Of a stretch of 64,000 bases of DNA, positions 1 through 11,235 are shown in pieces. The DNA is taken from the NCBI GenBank assembly GCA_033297075.1, contig MU858208.1:1-64000 (forward strand), given 5' to 3'. Within the stretch, counting starts at the first letter, position 1. Every line of letters begins with the position of its first letter. The translations under genes were made by a program, and so were the position numbers. Below the pieces are notes generated by a model that saw only the letters and a list, made by a program, of their open reading frames with translations, did no database searches and had not been told where the DNA came from. Source of the DNA: Rhypophila decipiens. Taxonomy: Eukaryota; Ascomycota; Sordariomycetes; Sordariales; Naviculisporaceae.

Positions 1-31
1 TACACCCTCATACGTACTATACATACCATTT

Positions 32-56
32 ACTTGATTGGATCTTCCAATCAAGT
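32..56. repeat. Perfect inverted repeat, 11-bp arms
   Basis: ACTTGATTGGA is followed by a 3-base loop and its exact reverse complement. It is the first of three short hairpins packed into about 200 bases. Confidence 0.85.
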
Positions 57-163
57 CTAGTTGCTCTTTTGGGCTATGTTACGTAGTGGTGTGGTGTGAC
101 GAATCCACTAGTCTAGAACCCTACCACTAGGCTACGGACCCCCTTTCTTCAAAAGGATGTAGA

Positions 164-190
164 ATTTCAAGTCGAACGCCGACTTGAAAT
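164..190. repeat. Perfect inverted repeat, 11-bp arms
   Basis: ATTTCAAGTCG, then a 5-base loop (AACGC), then CGACTTGAAAT. It is the second of three clustered hairpins at the left edge of the window. Confidence 0.85.
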
Positions 191-206
191 CAAGGGTTAT
201 ATACAT

Positions 207-231
207 ATCGTGACATGTGGTATGTCACGAT
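207..231. repeat. Perfect inverted repeat, 10-bp arms
   Basis: ATCGTGACAT, then a 5-base loop (GTGGT), then ATGTCACGAT. It is the third of three clustered hairpins. Confidence 0.85.
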
Positions 232-688
232 CGTTACAATAATTATAATACCTTTAATTTTTTTAGCTTAACTATTGACTAAAAAAACGCGTTTTAGGTA
301 GTATAGTACATACCTATTAGTGTGGTTACGTGGGTCACTGACTTGGCTAATGGCGGTTACAGTACTATATGGCTCTAGTGAAACCACCAACCATTATACC
401 AGACCCTACCAAACAACATACTTTGCATCTTGACAAAACCAAGTGCACAGATTACACTACACACTACATCTAGTATATAACAGTTTTCGGAACTTGCATC
501 CCGATCTTCAGAATTTGCTTGAGAACCACATAAACTCATCCATATGCGCTGTCCCACTTTTAGAATACAGCACACGCCCTTTCATCCTCCAGAATTTTTA
601 TCCCCACGCCGAACCCCCACTCTTATTGCTCCAACACTAGTTGCTCCCTTGCGGAGCGTTCCTCGTGAGACCCAGCTGCCCATCTGGC

Positions 689-3600
689 CTAATAGCGACG
701 GTAGTTCCTGTCTCTGTTATCCCGGTTATCATGACCTCGATTATCATACCGTCGGTCTTGACCATTTGGAGGAGGTCCTCGGGGCTGCTGTTGGCCCTGA
801 TAGCCACTTTGGTTGCCGCCTTGGTTGCCGCCTTGGTAGCCACCACGATAGCCACCACCTCCACCTCCACTACCTCCTCTTCCTCCACCGCCAGAATATC
901 CTGGGGCCGGGGCCGGCGGCGGCGCACCATAGCGATCATTGCCCCCGCCGTACCCTTGGTTGTATCTGCCTCCGCCAGCAAAATGAGCTGGGGGCGGGGG
1001 GGGAAGTCCCGTCCCAAATCCCGGGTAACCAGGAGGAGGCGGTGCCGACTGCCAAGCTGGGGGAGGAGCCGAGTACGAATTGCCGCCTCCATATCGGTTA
1101 TTACCGCCGCCGTCCGAATAACCACCGCCGCCGCCATAGCCGCCACGCCCGCCTCCATTTCCATACCCGTTCCCATAACCTTGCTGGGATTGCTGATACG
1201 ATGACCCACGATCGTTCCGCCCATTATTACCGCCGGGCCCATAGTTATTCCCACCTCTTCCGCCTCTTCCATTACCTCTGAAGGACCCTCCGCGGTAGCC
1301 TCCTCCTCGCCCGGAATTCTGGCCCCCCCTTTTGAGGAGTTCGATGTCGCTTCTATCAAGAGCAGGCTTGCTGAGTTCGACTCCGCGAAGCAGCATGGAT
1401 TTGTGAGTATGTGAACTGGCCGGCATGTGGTAGTGGACACTGGACAAGTCGTTAGTGGGCTATGGACAATCATCACAAATCTGTAATTGCAGGGATTCAA
1501 CTCTTACCTCAGGGACCGGTCGTAATCGACATCGGGGAAGGCACTTCTCTCGAGGGGATAAGCGAGGGAACCATGGGGAAGATAGTTCTCGATTTTCTCA
1601 ACCCTGCCCGACAATCCATCGCTCTCCTTGGGATCCAATTCGAAGCTAGACTGGCCGGCCTTCTTGGAATAGAACTGGACTGTAATGTGGTCGTAGAGTG
1701 TAGGGTGGCCGTCAGACAGCAAGAGTACATCTTTTCCTGGCGAGTTCCGTCTTGCGTCGTCGGCAGACAGCAGCTTCGTCTTTGGTTCCATGGCATCAAG
1801 CAGACGAGGCATGTCGATAAATGGTAGCAGGGCAATACCCTGCCAAGCCATCTTCTTGCCATTCAAGTCTATCTCGAAGTCTTCTGGATAGAAGTCAATA
1901 ATCTCGCTGTCCTCCTTGGTCATCAGTTCATGATAGATTTCCGGGATGGCGTGACGGGAAGCCGCCGGCAGCACACTCATGAGCTGCTCAAAGGGCCGAG
2001 AAATTCTTCCCTTCTCAAAGTTGATGGTCATCTTGCCCAGATCAACAAAGTCAGCGGCAAAGGGGGCATAGTGGTAAGGATAGAACCACTCCCAAGACGG
2101 GCAGCCTTGAAAGTAGTACATCAGAACCCATGCGAGACCTTCAACATAGGCGCGGGCAACCTTGTGCCTGAACTCAATGTCGCTTGGATCCACGTGGAAC
2201 TTTTGCTGATAATAGCGATCCTGGTAGCCCTCCTCCCATAGTCTGACACTGTCGCCGGCTTCCTCCTCGGCTGCCTCGGTGTCAGACGCGCTTGCTGGGG
2301 TACTGGCATTGTCTTCCTCCAGGAGCTCCGCCTTGCGCTTCCCAAGAGCTGAAGCTGGCGATGTTTGCTCTCCACTTGGCTCTGAGCTGTCTGAAGGATT
2401 CGCAGTCTCGGCCTTCAGGCCTTGGATTTGCGCTCTGAGCACGCTGGCTGCACTCTTGTTGGCAACGCTGGAGTCATCCGTGGCCTTGCGGTTTACTACC
2501 ATGTCATGTGTGATTCCCGCCGGCAGTGCTGGGACCGCGGGCCGGTCCGAAGGTCGGTAATTGTTTCTGCCGTTCTCTCTCTCTTGCTGCAGTTTCCGTC
2601 TCTTGAAACCGGCCTCTCGCCGCTCATCTACTTCCTTCCGCTTCCTGAAGATGGCATCTTCCTGCTTGGCCAGCCCAGCCAGGATGAACTGGGCCCGTTC
2701 TAGGTCGACGTGGCCATCTTTGGTTACATAGCCGCCCATCTGCGGCAGGTTGTCTTTCCAGATGCCTATCAGGGTGTCTATGCCGCCTTCTCTGATCTCC
2801 AGGGCAGGCAGATGAGGTAAGAAGTCGTTGCCGACGAAGAAGCACATGAAGACCCAATCATCTATCGCGCGTTCCAGGTCAAATTTGAAAGGAAGTCCGG
2901 GCACATTCAATTCAACGGCAAGATACTCACGGAAAATGGACACATGGAGCCAGATGAAAGGCTTGAGGAATTGCGGCTTGTCCTTTTCGTCGTGTTCGCC
3001 GTCTTTTTCCTTGGTCTCACCTCTGCAGGAGCTCGCATCGTGGCCCTTTTGGCCGCATAACTTGCACATTCTCGCCTTGCTGTCCTGGAAAAAGACATCT
3101 TCACGGAGGACACGGAAATGCGGCTCGTGCGTTGCCAGACCAAGCATGATAAGATCTGCATCCAGTCCGTAGATGACATGGCGAGTGTTGGGATCGTGCT
3201 CCGGGGAATTGCGCTGTGAGCGGACGAAGTTCATAATCTTGTGCTCTCCTTCTCCAGGAACGGTTGCATCTGAAATAATGACCTTCATCTTGGCCCACGC
3301 CGGATCAGTATTGAGCTTATAAGCACACCAGTACCGAAGACTGGCGGCAAGGATGTCCATGAATGGTGTTCCGGGTGTGATGGAGTTGGAATCGAAGGCC
3401 TTCTTGATCACAGCCTCGGTCGACTCTGCCTTTAGAACTCCGCCGTTTTGCTGCTTGAGCATCACGAGGAGCTTCTCTTTGTCTTCCTCTTTCTCTTTGG
3501 CCTCTTGAGCGGCGCGGAAACGTCGAGATCGCTGTTGATTCATCTTTGCTCTAGGCGCGACACCATCTTTTCCCTCGAGTTAGCATGAATACTTGAAAAC

Positions 3601-3944
3601 AGAAGAAAAACATGGAATTTTGGAAAGTGCCTACCAACTGCAATCATCAGAAGCTTTCGCGGGCGGACCATGTTGACGACGCGCTCGGTGTACTTGAAAA
3701 TCTCGATCATCATCTCCTCCTCGTCCTCGGGAGCAGGTTTGTCCTCGGGGTGAGAACAAGGATGGACAATGCCGTTCATGTCCAGGTAGAGGTTGTCGAA
3801 CTCCTCGCCATTTGGGTTCGGGCGCGTTGCGTCAACCGGAATAATGGTGCCATCCTCCATGGTCAGGGGGAGTTCCTCCACCACAGGGGAGACGATCTTG
3901 GGGTATTTGTTGGAAAGCCATCGGAAGGCAGCCGGGATACCCAT
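689..3944 (-). CDS. RAT1: 5'-3' exoribonuclease, RAT1/XRN2 type
   Basis: This is the nuclear 5'-to-3' exoribonuclease that trims RNAs and removes downstream transcript during RNA polymerase II termination, with Rai1 as partner in yeast. Exons are 3944-3635, 3566-1508 and 1439-689 (both introns 68 bases), giving 1039 residues, close to the Neurospora-sized family. The N-terminus [15 protein letters not shown] is the family signature. The acidic catalytic segments [12 protein letters not shown] (about 201-212) and [10 protein letters not shown] (about 236) are present. A CCHC knuckle (C271-x2-C-x4-H-x4-C) is typical of RAT1 rather than cytoplasmic XRN1. The last exon is a Gly/Arg/Tyr/Gln-rich RGG tail of about 240 residues. 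The first intron joins ...IAV to [12 protein letters not shown] exactly as expected. The acceptor of intron 2 is less certain: 1440 has a CTAAC branch site just upstream (1451-1456), but in-phase AGs also exist at 1416 and 1371. The gene is divergent from the USO1-like gene. Confidence 0.95.
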
Positions 3945-5103
3945 TTTGTTGGGCTACGCGAGGGTTGAGTGATTGGTGGTGATAGTTTCGCGATTCAATC
4001 TATCCCGTATTGATTTTGACAAGAGTCGAAAAGGAGCAAACAGTTGCACCGAGGAACCCCGAAATGCTCTCGCTCATGGGAATGCGCTGCTGACTATTTC
4101 CGCATGAATGTGCAGGCGAAAAACACTGAGGAAGCGAAACTTTCGAGCGCTGTAACAGAATCGCAGTAAGGGCTTGGCTGAAAGTTGCGCGATGAATTCG
4201 CGTCGAGAAGTTGAGTGTTGCCTGGGAAAAGATTGTCAAAGAAAGCGACGCGGAAAAGAAAAGGACCCTGAGAAATCGCAGTTCGAGGTTTGCCATAAGT
4301 GGGTCCGGAGTACAAAGCTTTTGCAGCTGTTCGACCGGCGTTACACCAAGTGGGTCAAGAAATGGCGGGGGTCTGTACTAGCGCGTTCGCCGTATGGTAC
4401 GGATTCACCTCTTACAAGAAATAATACACATGAAAGGTAATAAATATTCTTCAGCCAATAAATAAAGCTACGACGGCACCACTTAGTCCAATACGAACCA
4501 GAGTCCAGAACAGGACGTGATAGGACCTTTGAGAATGAACAAATACTAGGAAACTCTTGCGTTTAGTAACATTCATGTTTCGAATTCTCGTATATTCTTT
4601 TTACTGAAAGAAACCTCTTTTGGTGTCCAGAACTCAAGGGTAAATTCAAGTTATAGGTGCAGCCGCTAGTTATTTTTGGGTAAATCCGGACCGTAAATCT
4701 GACGGTGAATCTTCCCAACGCCAGAGAACCAGCACACCTGTCCACTCTGTGGATCCGAGCTGTCCAGTTGCGCTTTCGTCACTTCTTACGAGGCTTCCTC
4801 GTGCCCAAATCATAATGGAAAGCTCTTGAACTCTTGATTTGCTTGGTCGACCTGGAAGAAACAGCAAGCAAGCAATCTGAACTGTCAACAAGTTACTGAC
4901 TGGTTCGAGGTAGCTACACCGAACTGGAGCTCCCGCCGATCACACCTCGAAGAGCTCTCGAAGTCAGGACCCCTTGACAGCACCCGGCTCCCGGTCTAGC
5001 CAGGCGCATACGACGATTGACCGATCGCGTTCGCTTTCCCTCGGCCTCCTATACGTACATGACTATCCTCGATGGCATCTAAGCCCCGGCTTCTTCATCA
5101 GAC
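3945..5103. promoter_or_regulatory. Divergent intergenic region RAT1/USO1
   Basis: This spacer of about 1.2 kb separates two divergent housekeeping genes, so it must contain both promoters and leaders. I see no coding sequence and no strong TATA element. Short open frames on both strands have no recognisable content. Confidence 0.5.
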
Positions 5104-8100
5104 ATGTTCTCGACTATCACGGCCGCGCCGGCCAAGCAGTCAGTGGGCGAAACCATTTCCGTGCTCAGTGGCCGCCTGAGCACAGCTACTCTGTTGGAGG
5201 ATCGCCGCGCTGCCATATTGGGCTTGCGCAGCTTCGCAAAGCAATATCCTGCGTCGGTGGCATCGGGCGCTCTCAGGAGTCTCATTGGAACTTTGAGCAG
5301 GGATGGCGAGGATGTTGACACTGTCAAGGTGGTCATGGAGACCCTCTTGATGCTATTCAGTCCTGACGAAAACAGCCCCGAGGCTTCAGAAGAGATAGCG
5401 CTATGGCTTGCCGACGAATTTACACAAAGGCAGGAGAACATCACTTTGCTCCTCGACTTCCTTGAGACCAACGAGTTCTATTCGCGCCTCTATTCGCTCC
5501 AATTGCTGTCCGCTATCCTCGCAGCCCGCACTGAGAGAACCGAAGAATGCATCCTCGTTGCGCCCATGGGCATACCTAGACTGGTCGCCGTCCTCGACGA
5601 TGTCAGAGAGGCAGTTCGCGATGAGGGGATATCCCTTCTCACCGACCTGACTCCTGCTTCCATCGACATCCAGAAGCTTGTTGCTTTTGAGAAAGGGTTC
5701 GAGCGGGTCTTTGATATCATAAGACAAGAAGGAGGTCTGATAGAAGGCGCAAGAGTTGTAGAGAATTGCCTCATCTTGCTGGCCAATCTCCTTCGGCTCA
5801 ACTCGTCCAATCAGTCCATGTTCAGGGAGATGGGCTTCATTGCAAAACTCGGACGGTTATTGAAAGACTCGTACAGGCCTGCCGAAGATGGCCAGGAGAT
5901 TGCCCCTTGGGCCCAAGAGCAGCGGAATCGAAATATCTACGCGCTGCTCGCAGTCATCCGTCTGTTTCTGGCGTCTCGTGCGATAGGGACACCCCAGAAC
6001 CAGCTTGCGTTTCTTAAAGATCACTGCCTGGAGAACACCCTCGAACTGGCCTTCACCGACTACATCGAGCCGCTGATTAGATCAGAGGCACTCATTACGT
6101 GCGCTGACATGATCAGGGGAAACCCCACGCTCCAGCAAATCTTTGCCGGCCTCCAAGTCCCGGCTCCGCCTGGCAATCAGGCCACAGACAAAGACGCTTG
6201 CACCAACGGAGTGTCGAGACAATACACTATTGACGCCCTCCTGGAGATCATTCTGGCAGTAAATGGGCCTCAAAGATTTGACATGCGAATGGCAGCTTGT
6301 ATGTGTCTAAAGGCGTATTTTTTCAACCACCCCGAAGCCCAGCGCTTCTTTCTCGACAGGGCCATTGCTGGCCACAAGCAGAACCCTGGTGAGCCGACAA
6401 ATGTGCTCACGACCTTGCTCTACCCGCTCCCGGACGCCATGGCGACAGACCCTTATAGATATTGGTTCTCTTCGGTGCTCATGCTCCACTTGATACACGA
6501 GAGTCCTGCCACCAAGGAGCTTGCTATGGCAGTCACAGAGGGAGATGAAGCCAGCGGCGAGGAGGTCGTGACAAGCATCCAAACCATTGCCGCACATCTT
6601 CTGAGCTGCGTTAACAAGTCTGAAGATGCCCGAATCATCATCGGCTACCTGATGCTGCTTCTTTGCTGGCTTTTCGAAGATCTTGGCGCTGTGAATGATT
6701 TCCTCGATGAGTTCACCAACCTGCAAGGCTTGATCCAGGCAGCAGTGGAGAATCCTAATGGGGATGTGATTGTGCAGGGTCTGAGCACGATGCTCACGGG
6801 AGTCATTTACGAGTTTTCGACAAAAGACTCACCTGTGCCGCGTGCAGCTGTTCAGAACATCATCATGACACGTATGGGCAGAGATCGCTACGTGGACAAG
6901 CTCTCCAAACTGCGTGCCTACCCGCTCATGAGAGACCATGAGGTGCTCTCCGAGAACATAGGTCCCGGCCCGGACGGCGGCCTCCCAGATGTCTTTTTAG
7001 ACGACACATTTGTCGACTTCTTCAAGGACAACTATAGTCGCATTCTCAGGGCAATCGACCGAGATCCTGGGTTTGAGATCTCTGTGATCACCAACGGGGT
7101 CCAGAAAGGCGTTTCTAGAGAGCTTGTCGACTCGCTAAGAGCCCAGGTGGAGGAGAAGGAACAAAAGTTGCGAGATCTCGACGTTGAAAAATCATCACTC
7201 ACCAGCCAGCTTGGACAGGAGCAGGCCGACCACCGACACACCAAGGACAACAGTGCCATGGAGATTGGTCGGCTCAATCAAGCAATGGAAGCGCTCAAGG
7301 ATAACCATGCCAAGGAGGTTGCTCGACTCAATCAAGCAATGGAGGCACTCCGCGCACAGTTCAATTCCAAGGAGCGGGCGCTGCAAGACGCCGAGAAGAA
7401 GCTGGCCTCGGTGACCAAGTCCCTCAGTCAGGAACAAGCCGATCACCAGCGCACGAGGACCGAGATCGTTAGGCTCAAGAGCATCAACGATGGGTTGCAA
7501 CGAAATCACGAACAAGAAGTGACCAAAATCCAAAGAGAACATAGCTTGAAAGAAGAGCAGTTACGCAAGGCTGCAGAATCGGATGCTGAACGGGTCAGGC
7601 GCCGGTCCGAAGCTGAGAAAGCCGACCTCAAGGCCACCATAAGCCGGCTTGAGGTGGACCTGATGAAGGCCAACAAAGCCAAATCGGTCAACGAAGAGAA
7701 GACTTCGGAGCTGGAGAATAAGATCAAGGTAGCCACGGAGAGTCTAGGTGACACCGAGAAGCGCCTCAAGGCATCTGAGGACGCTGTGCGCAAGGTATTT
7801 CATCCCGCCTCTCTTTTCTTTCTTCGTCCGATTATTTGTCCCTGTACAGCCATCTAACCACTATACAGGCAACCAAGCAGTTACAAGACAAGGAGGAGGA
7901 ACACCAGTCGACGCAAAAAGAGCTTGAAGACCTGCTCGACGTATTTACTGACCTGGAAGAAAAGGTCTCCAAGTACAAGGTGAGTTCCCTGTTTCAGCCT
8001 TTTTGTCTGGTATTTTACACTAAGAATGAAAAACAGAAACAACTCAAAGCCTTGGGTGAGGCAGTATCTGATGGTGAAGAAGATGACGGGGATGAAGAGG

Positions 8101-8117
8101 AGGATGGTGATGAGTGA
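5104..8117 (+). CDS. USO1: Vesicle tethering factor, USO1/p115 family
   Basis: This peripheral membrane tether acts in ER-to-Golgi transport, holding COPII vesicles at the cis-Golgi with Rab1/Ypt1 and SNAREs. Exons are 5104-7794, 7869-7979 and 8037-8117 (introns of 74 and 57 bases, both phase 0), giving 960 residues. Residues 1 to about 640 form the armadillo-like p115 head, starting with MFSTITAAPAKQSVGETI and including the conserved segment SRLYSLQLLSAI. From about 680 to 930 there is a heptad-rich coiled coil with internal near-repeats (RLNQAMEAL occurs twice). The end is a very acidic tail of Asp/Glu/Gly, which in p115 binds GM130/giantin-type partners. The coiled coil is far shorter than that of budding-yeast Uso1 and nearer to metazoan p115, as is usual in filamentous fungi. 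Both introns lie at the extreme 3' end. Confidence 0.93.
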
Positions 8118-8517
8118 GGTCGGGACATCACCAATGTTTGTCAGCTGAATGAAATGTTATGAATACCAAACGAGTTTGTGGCCCATGTGTGTTGTATATC
8201 ACACCTTCCAGGTTGGACTAGAATGACAGGCACACTTACCGGTTTCATATTTCGGCATGAAGCAATCATTCACTTTGGTGTCCACTCCTGGTTACGGTAT
8301 TGAAATCTGCTCTGTAATGTATCAACCACTGCAGCGGCATCTGCGCGTTGGCACGGCATGGGACATCCCCGCAATTTTTCATGCACTCCAAAAAAAAAGT
8401 GAAATTTCTATGCCGAGAATAAATATTGACCCTAGAGGTCCTCACTTCAAACCAGCCATAAATTCGGAACAGTAAGATAATAAAAAAAGCCGGCTAAAAC
8501 GTAACACCAGTACAGCC
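8118..8517 (+). other. USO1-PRMT3 tandem spacer
   Basis: These 400 bases lie between two same-strand genes. They should hold the USO1 3' untranslated region and the PRMT3 promoter and leader. I see no gene. The sequence becomes A-rich just before the PRMT3 start. Confidence 0.5.
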
Positions 8518-10389
8518 ATGTCCGAACTTTACCAAAGAAGCAACTCAGGAGATGATACCGGATCTTCATCCGACGAGGGCGAGTGGCTCGACCCCAGCAA
8601 CCCTGGAGAGGAGGAAGACGACGAGCAAGAGACTGTTGCAGTCATCTCACTCTGCGATGATCGAGTCTTTCCCGATGCCTTGTCGATGATTACCTACTGC
8701 AAGGAGAAACACGGCCTGGATTTCCTCGGCATCCGGGACCGGCTCCAGTTGGACTTTTATGGCACGATTAAGCTTATCAATTTTAGTGAGTGAATGCGAG
8801 GGGCGGAAGAGAAAGAAGAGAACTGCATCTTGAGTTTCTGTATAGAGGTGGCTGTGGACAAGTGCGATGGGTGTAACTGAGTGGTTGCTGACAGGCATTG
8901 CCTGCCTTGTGTAGTCAGACAAAAGGTGCACGAGGGTGCAGCGCTTCCTGCCGACATCACCAAGGCCGATCTGGACGACGACCGCTATCTCAAGCCTGTG
9001 CTTGACGATGATGCTCTCATCCTCTGCCTGGATGACCTGCCCGAACCAAAGAGTGCCGCCGCTTCTGGTCCAGGAACTTCCACCACGGCAGGTGAATCAA
9101 CAACAGCTGATGGCCCACAAGTGGACTTGTTGCTTCAGAAAAACGCGGCGCTCCAAGCCGAGCTGGAGCAGTTGACCAAGCAATTCTCCAACTACCGTCT
9201 TGCAGTTCAACAAACCCTCGACCAGCGCTGGCAGGCAGACGAGGACTCGGGTGATGCCCCCACGCCCGGTTCCTCCTCAGCCAGCAAGTCTCCTCCGGGC
9301 AAAGACGAAAAGCCCAAGGACGACTCAGCCTATTACTTTGAGTCTTATGCCCACAACGACATCCACGAGGTGATGCTCAAAGACGCCGTCCGCACCGACG
9401 CCTACCGGGACTTTATCTACCACAACAAGGATCTCTTCGCCGGCAAGGTCGTCCTCGACATCGGGTGCGGCACGGGAATTCTCTCCATGTTCTGCGCCAA
9501 AGCCGGCGCGAAACAGGTGATTGCGGTCGACAACTCGGAAATCATCAACAAAGCGCGCGAGAACATCTTCAACAACGGTCTAGATGGCGTCATCACTTGC
9601 ATCAAGGGCAAGATGGAAGAGGTCATCCTGCCGGTGAAACAAGTTGACATCATTGTCAGCGAGTGGATGGGCTACGCTCTGCTCTACGAGGCCATGTTGC
9701 CCAGCGTCATCTATGCCCGGGACAAGTACCTCGACCCGGTCAACGGCCTGCTGGTCCCCAGCCACGCCTCCATTTGGGTTGCTCCGGTGGCGGACCCCGA
9801 GTTCGTTACGGACCATATTGATTATTGGCAGGATGTATACGGCTTCAACATGAAAGCCATGCAAGACGGCATCTACGTCGATGCTCGCCCCTTGGTAATG
9901 CCCAAGTCGACCATCTGTGGCACCTCGAACTGCTTCCGCTTCTTGGACCTGCATACGATCAAGACGGAAGATCTCTATTTCAAGGTTGATTACGAGGTTG
10001 CTATGCAGTCGTCGTCCCCTACTGACGCGACAAGATTGGATGGCTTCCTCCTCTGGTTCGACATGTTCTTTGCGCGGTCCCGCAACGACTCGACCATCTT
10101 GCCTACCATGACAGCCGACGAGTGGCTTGCTAGTGACGCCAAGAAGAAGGAAGAGAGGGTGGCGTTTACTACCGGGCCATTCAACACCGAAACGCACTGG
10201 AAGCAGATTCTGCTGTTGATAGACGACAAGAAGTCCACTGTTGAGGTTGCTGCTGCTGGGCAGGACAAGAAGATCAGGGGCGAGATCACGTATGGGGCTG
10301 CTGACGGTCATCATCGCGGGTATGATGTCAAGGTTAGCTGGGCTGTTGAGGGAGGCGCGAGCCAGGAGCAGACTTGGAAGTTGCACTAG
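8518..10389 (+). CDS. Protein arginine N-methyltransferase 3
   Basis: This S-adenosylmethionine-dependent type I protein arginine methyltransferase belongs to the PRMT3 class (fission yeast Rmt3), whose known substrate is ribosomal protein S2. Exons are 8518-8785 and 8915-10389, giving 580 residues. The 129-base intron is fixed by phase and joins ...KLINF to IRQKVHEG. The N-terminus is acidic. Residues 40-70 align with the PRMT3 zinc-finger region, but its metal ligands are largely missing (no CxxC; Y60 where the first His should be; C46 and H65 remain). A short coiled segment lies at about 158-190. The catalytic core has YFESYAH (230-236), the SAM-binding VLDIGCGTG (269-277), the double-E loop SEWMGYALLYE (338-348) and the THW loop (516-518). 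All are intact, so the enzyme should be active. Confidence 0.94.
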
Positions 10390-11235
10390 GTTTTTCTTTT
10401 GTCTTTTTGTGGTACTCCAGACTTTGATTGTTGATTTAGACTGGACAGCGTTGGTTGGACCAAAAGGAACAAAAAAAGCATGTTGATTTCTCGTCATATT
10501 TATGATCGATAACTTTGCTATGTATTTAAAGCGCAAGGTAGGTTGAACGCCAACTCTGTCCTACTGATCTCCTTTTAAAGACAATGATGTTTCTACTCTT
10601 ACTGTCTGTTGTTCAAGTTGCCAGGTAAATAACCAAGCCCTAATGTCCGAATCGCCAAAAAAGAGAAAACACAAAGCCAAATATGAACAATAACCGCCGG
10701 CGCCCGCTGTTCCGTAGCGAGATGATCTGTGTATATACCCAATCCAACACTACCCAAGAAATCCCCAAGTTAAATGAGTGTAATTCCCAAAACACCGACC
10801 CAGTCTTAGGTACCCTCATCTGTCCTCCCAATGACATTCCCAACCAAAAAAGAAAATAAAAAAATGTGCCAGTATATTCTCAAGTAAATCCATTTCGTCT
10901 GCCCCTTCCTTGATAAACAACCATCGACCCAAGAATAGATATGTCTGTCTACCAGATGTAGGCAGTCAGTCAGTCATACCTTACTTGGATGCCAAAAGCA
11001 ATGAAACCACCCCCAGCCCAAATAAAAAAGGAGAGCAAAACTAGTACAAAAAAGAATGGATGGGTAGGTACTAATGTCGGTATAGGTATGTATATGCAGT
11101 GAAACCGATATTGATTTTCATCGAGAAACTGTTCACTCGATGGAGAGAGACAACGCTGGAAAGATGTGTGCCACAATTGATTATTGTATCCCGAGGTAGG
11201 TATCCCAAGTAAATCATGGCGTGTTTGAGTTTCAA
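10390..11235. other. Convergent 3' intergenic region
   Basis: About 850 bases lie between the convergent PRMT3-like gene and the membrane-protein gene. The stretch is AT-rich and holds the 3' untranslated regions of both. I recognise no coding sequence. Confidence 0.5.

Larger units (their letters stand above)
1..688. other. Intergenic, AT-rich, hairpin-bearing
   Basis: No convincing coding sequence is seen here, and the short open frames overlap on both strands without recognisable content. The first 235 bases hold three perfect short inverted repeats (32-56, 164-190, 207-231). They also hold a minus-strand stretch (about 93-143) that resembles a tRNA A-box region. A 12-base palindrome containing ACGCGT lies at 284-295. 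The segment closest to 688 must include the 3' untranslated region of the RAT1-like gene. Confidence 0.6.

Noticed and set aside
544..1500. Long overlapping frames of 245, 187 and 287 codons on both strands
   Set aside because: They lie across the GC-rich RGG-tail exon and following 3' region of the RAT1-like gene, whose low-complexity sequence opens several frames. The RGG frame is the one that joins by splice phase.
9580..10536. Minus-strand frame of 318 codons
   Set aside because: It is antisense to the catalytic domain of the PRMT3-like gene, where every methyltransferase motif is on the plus strand.
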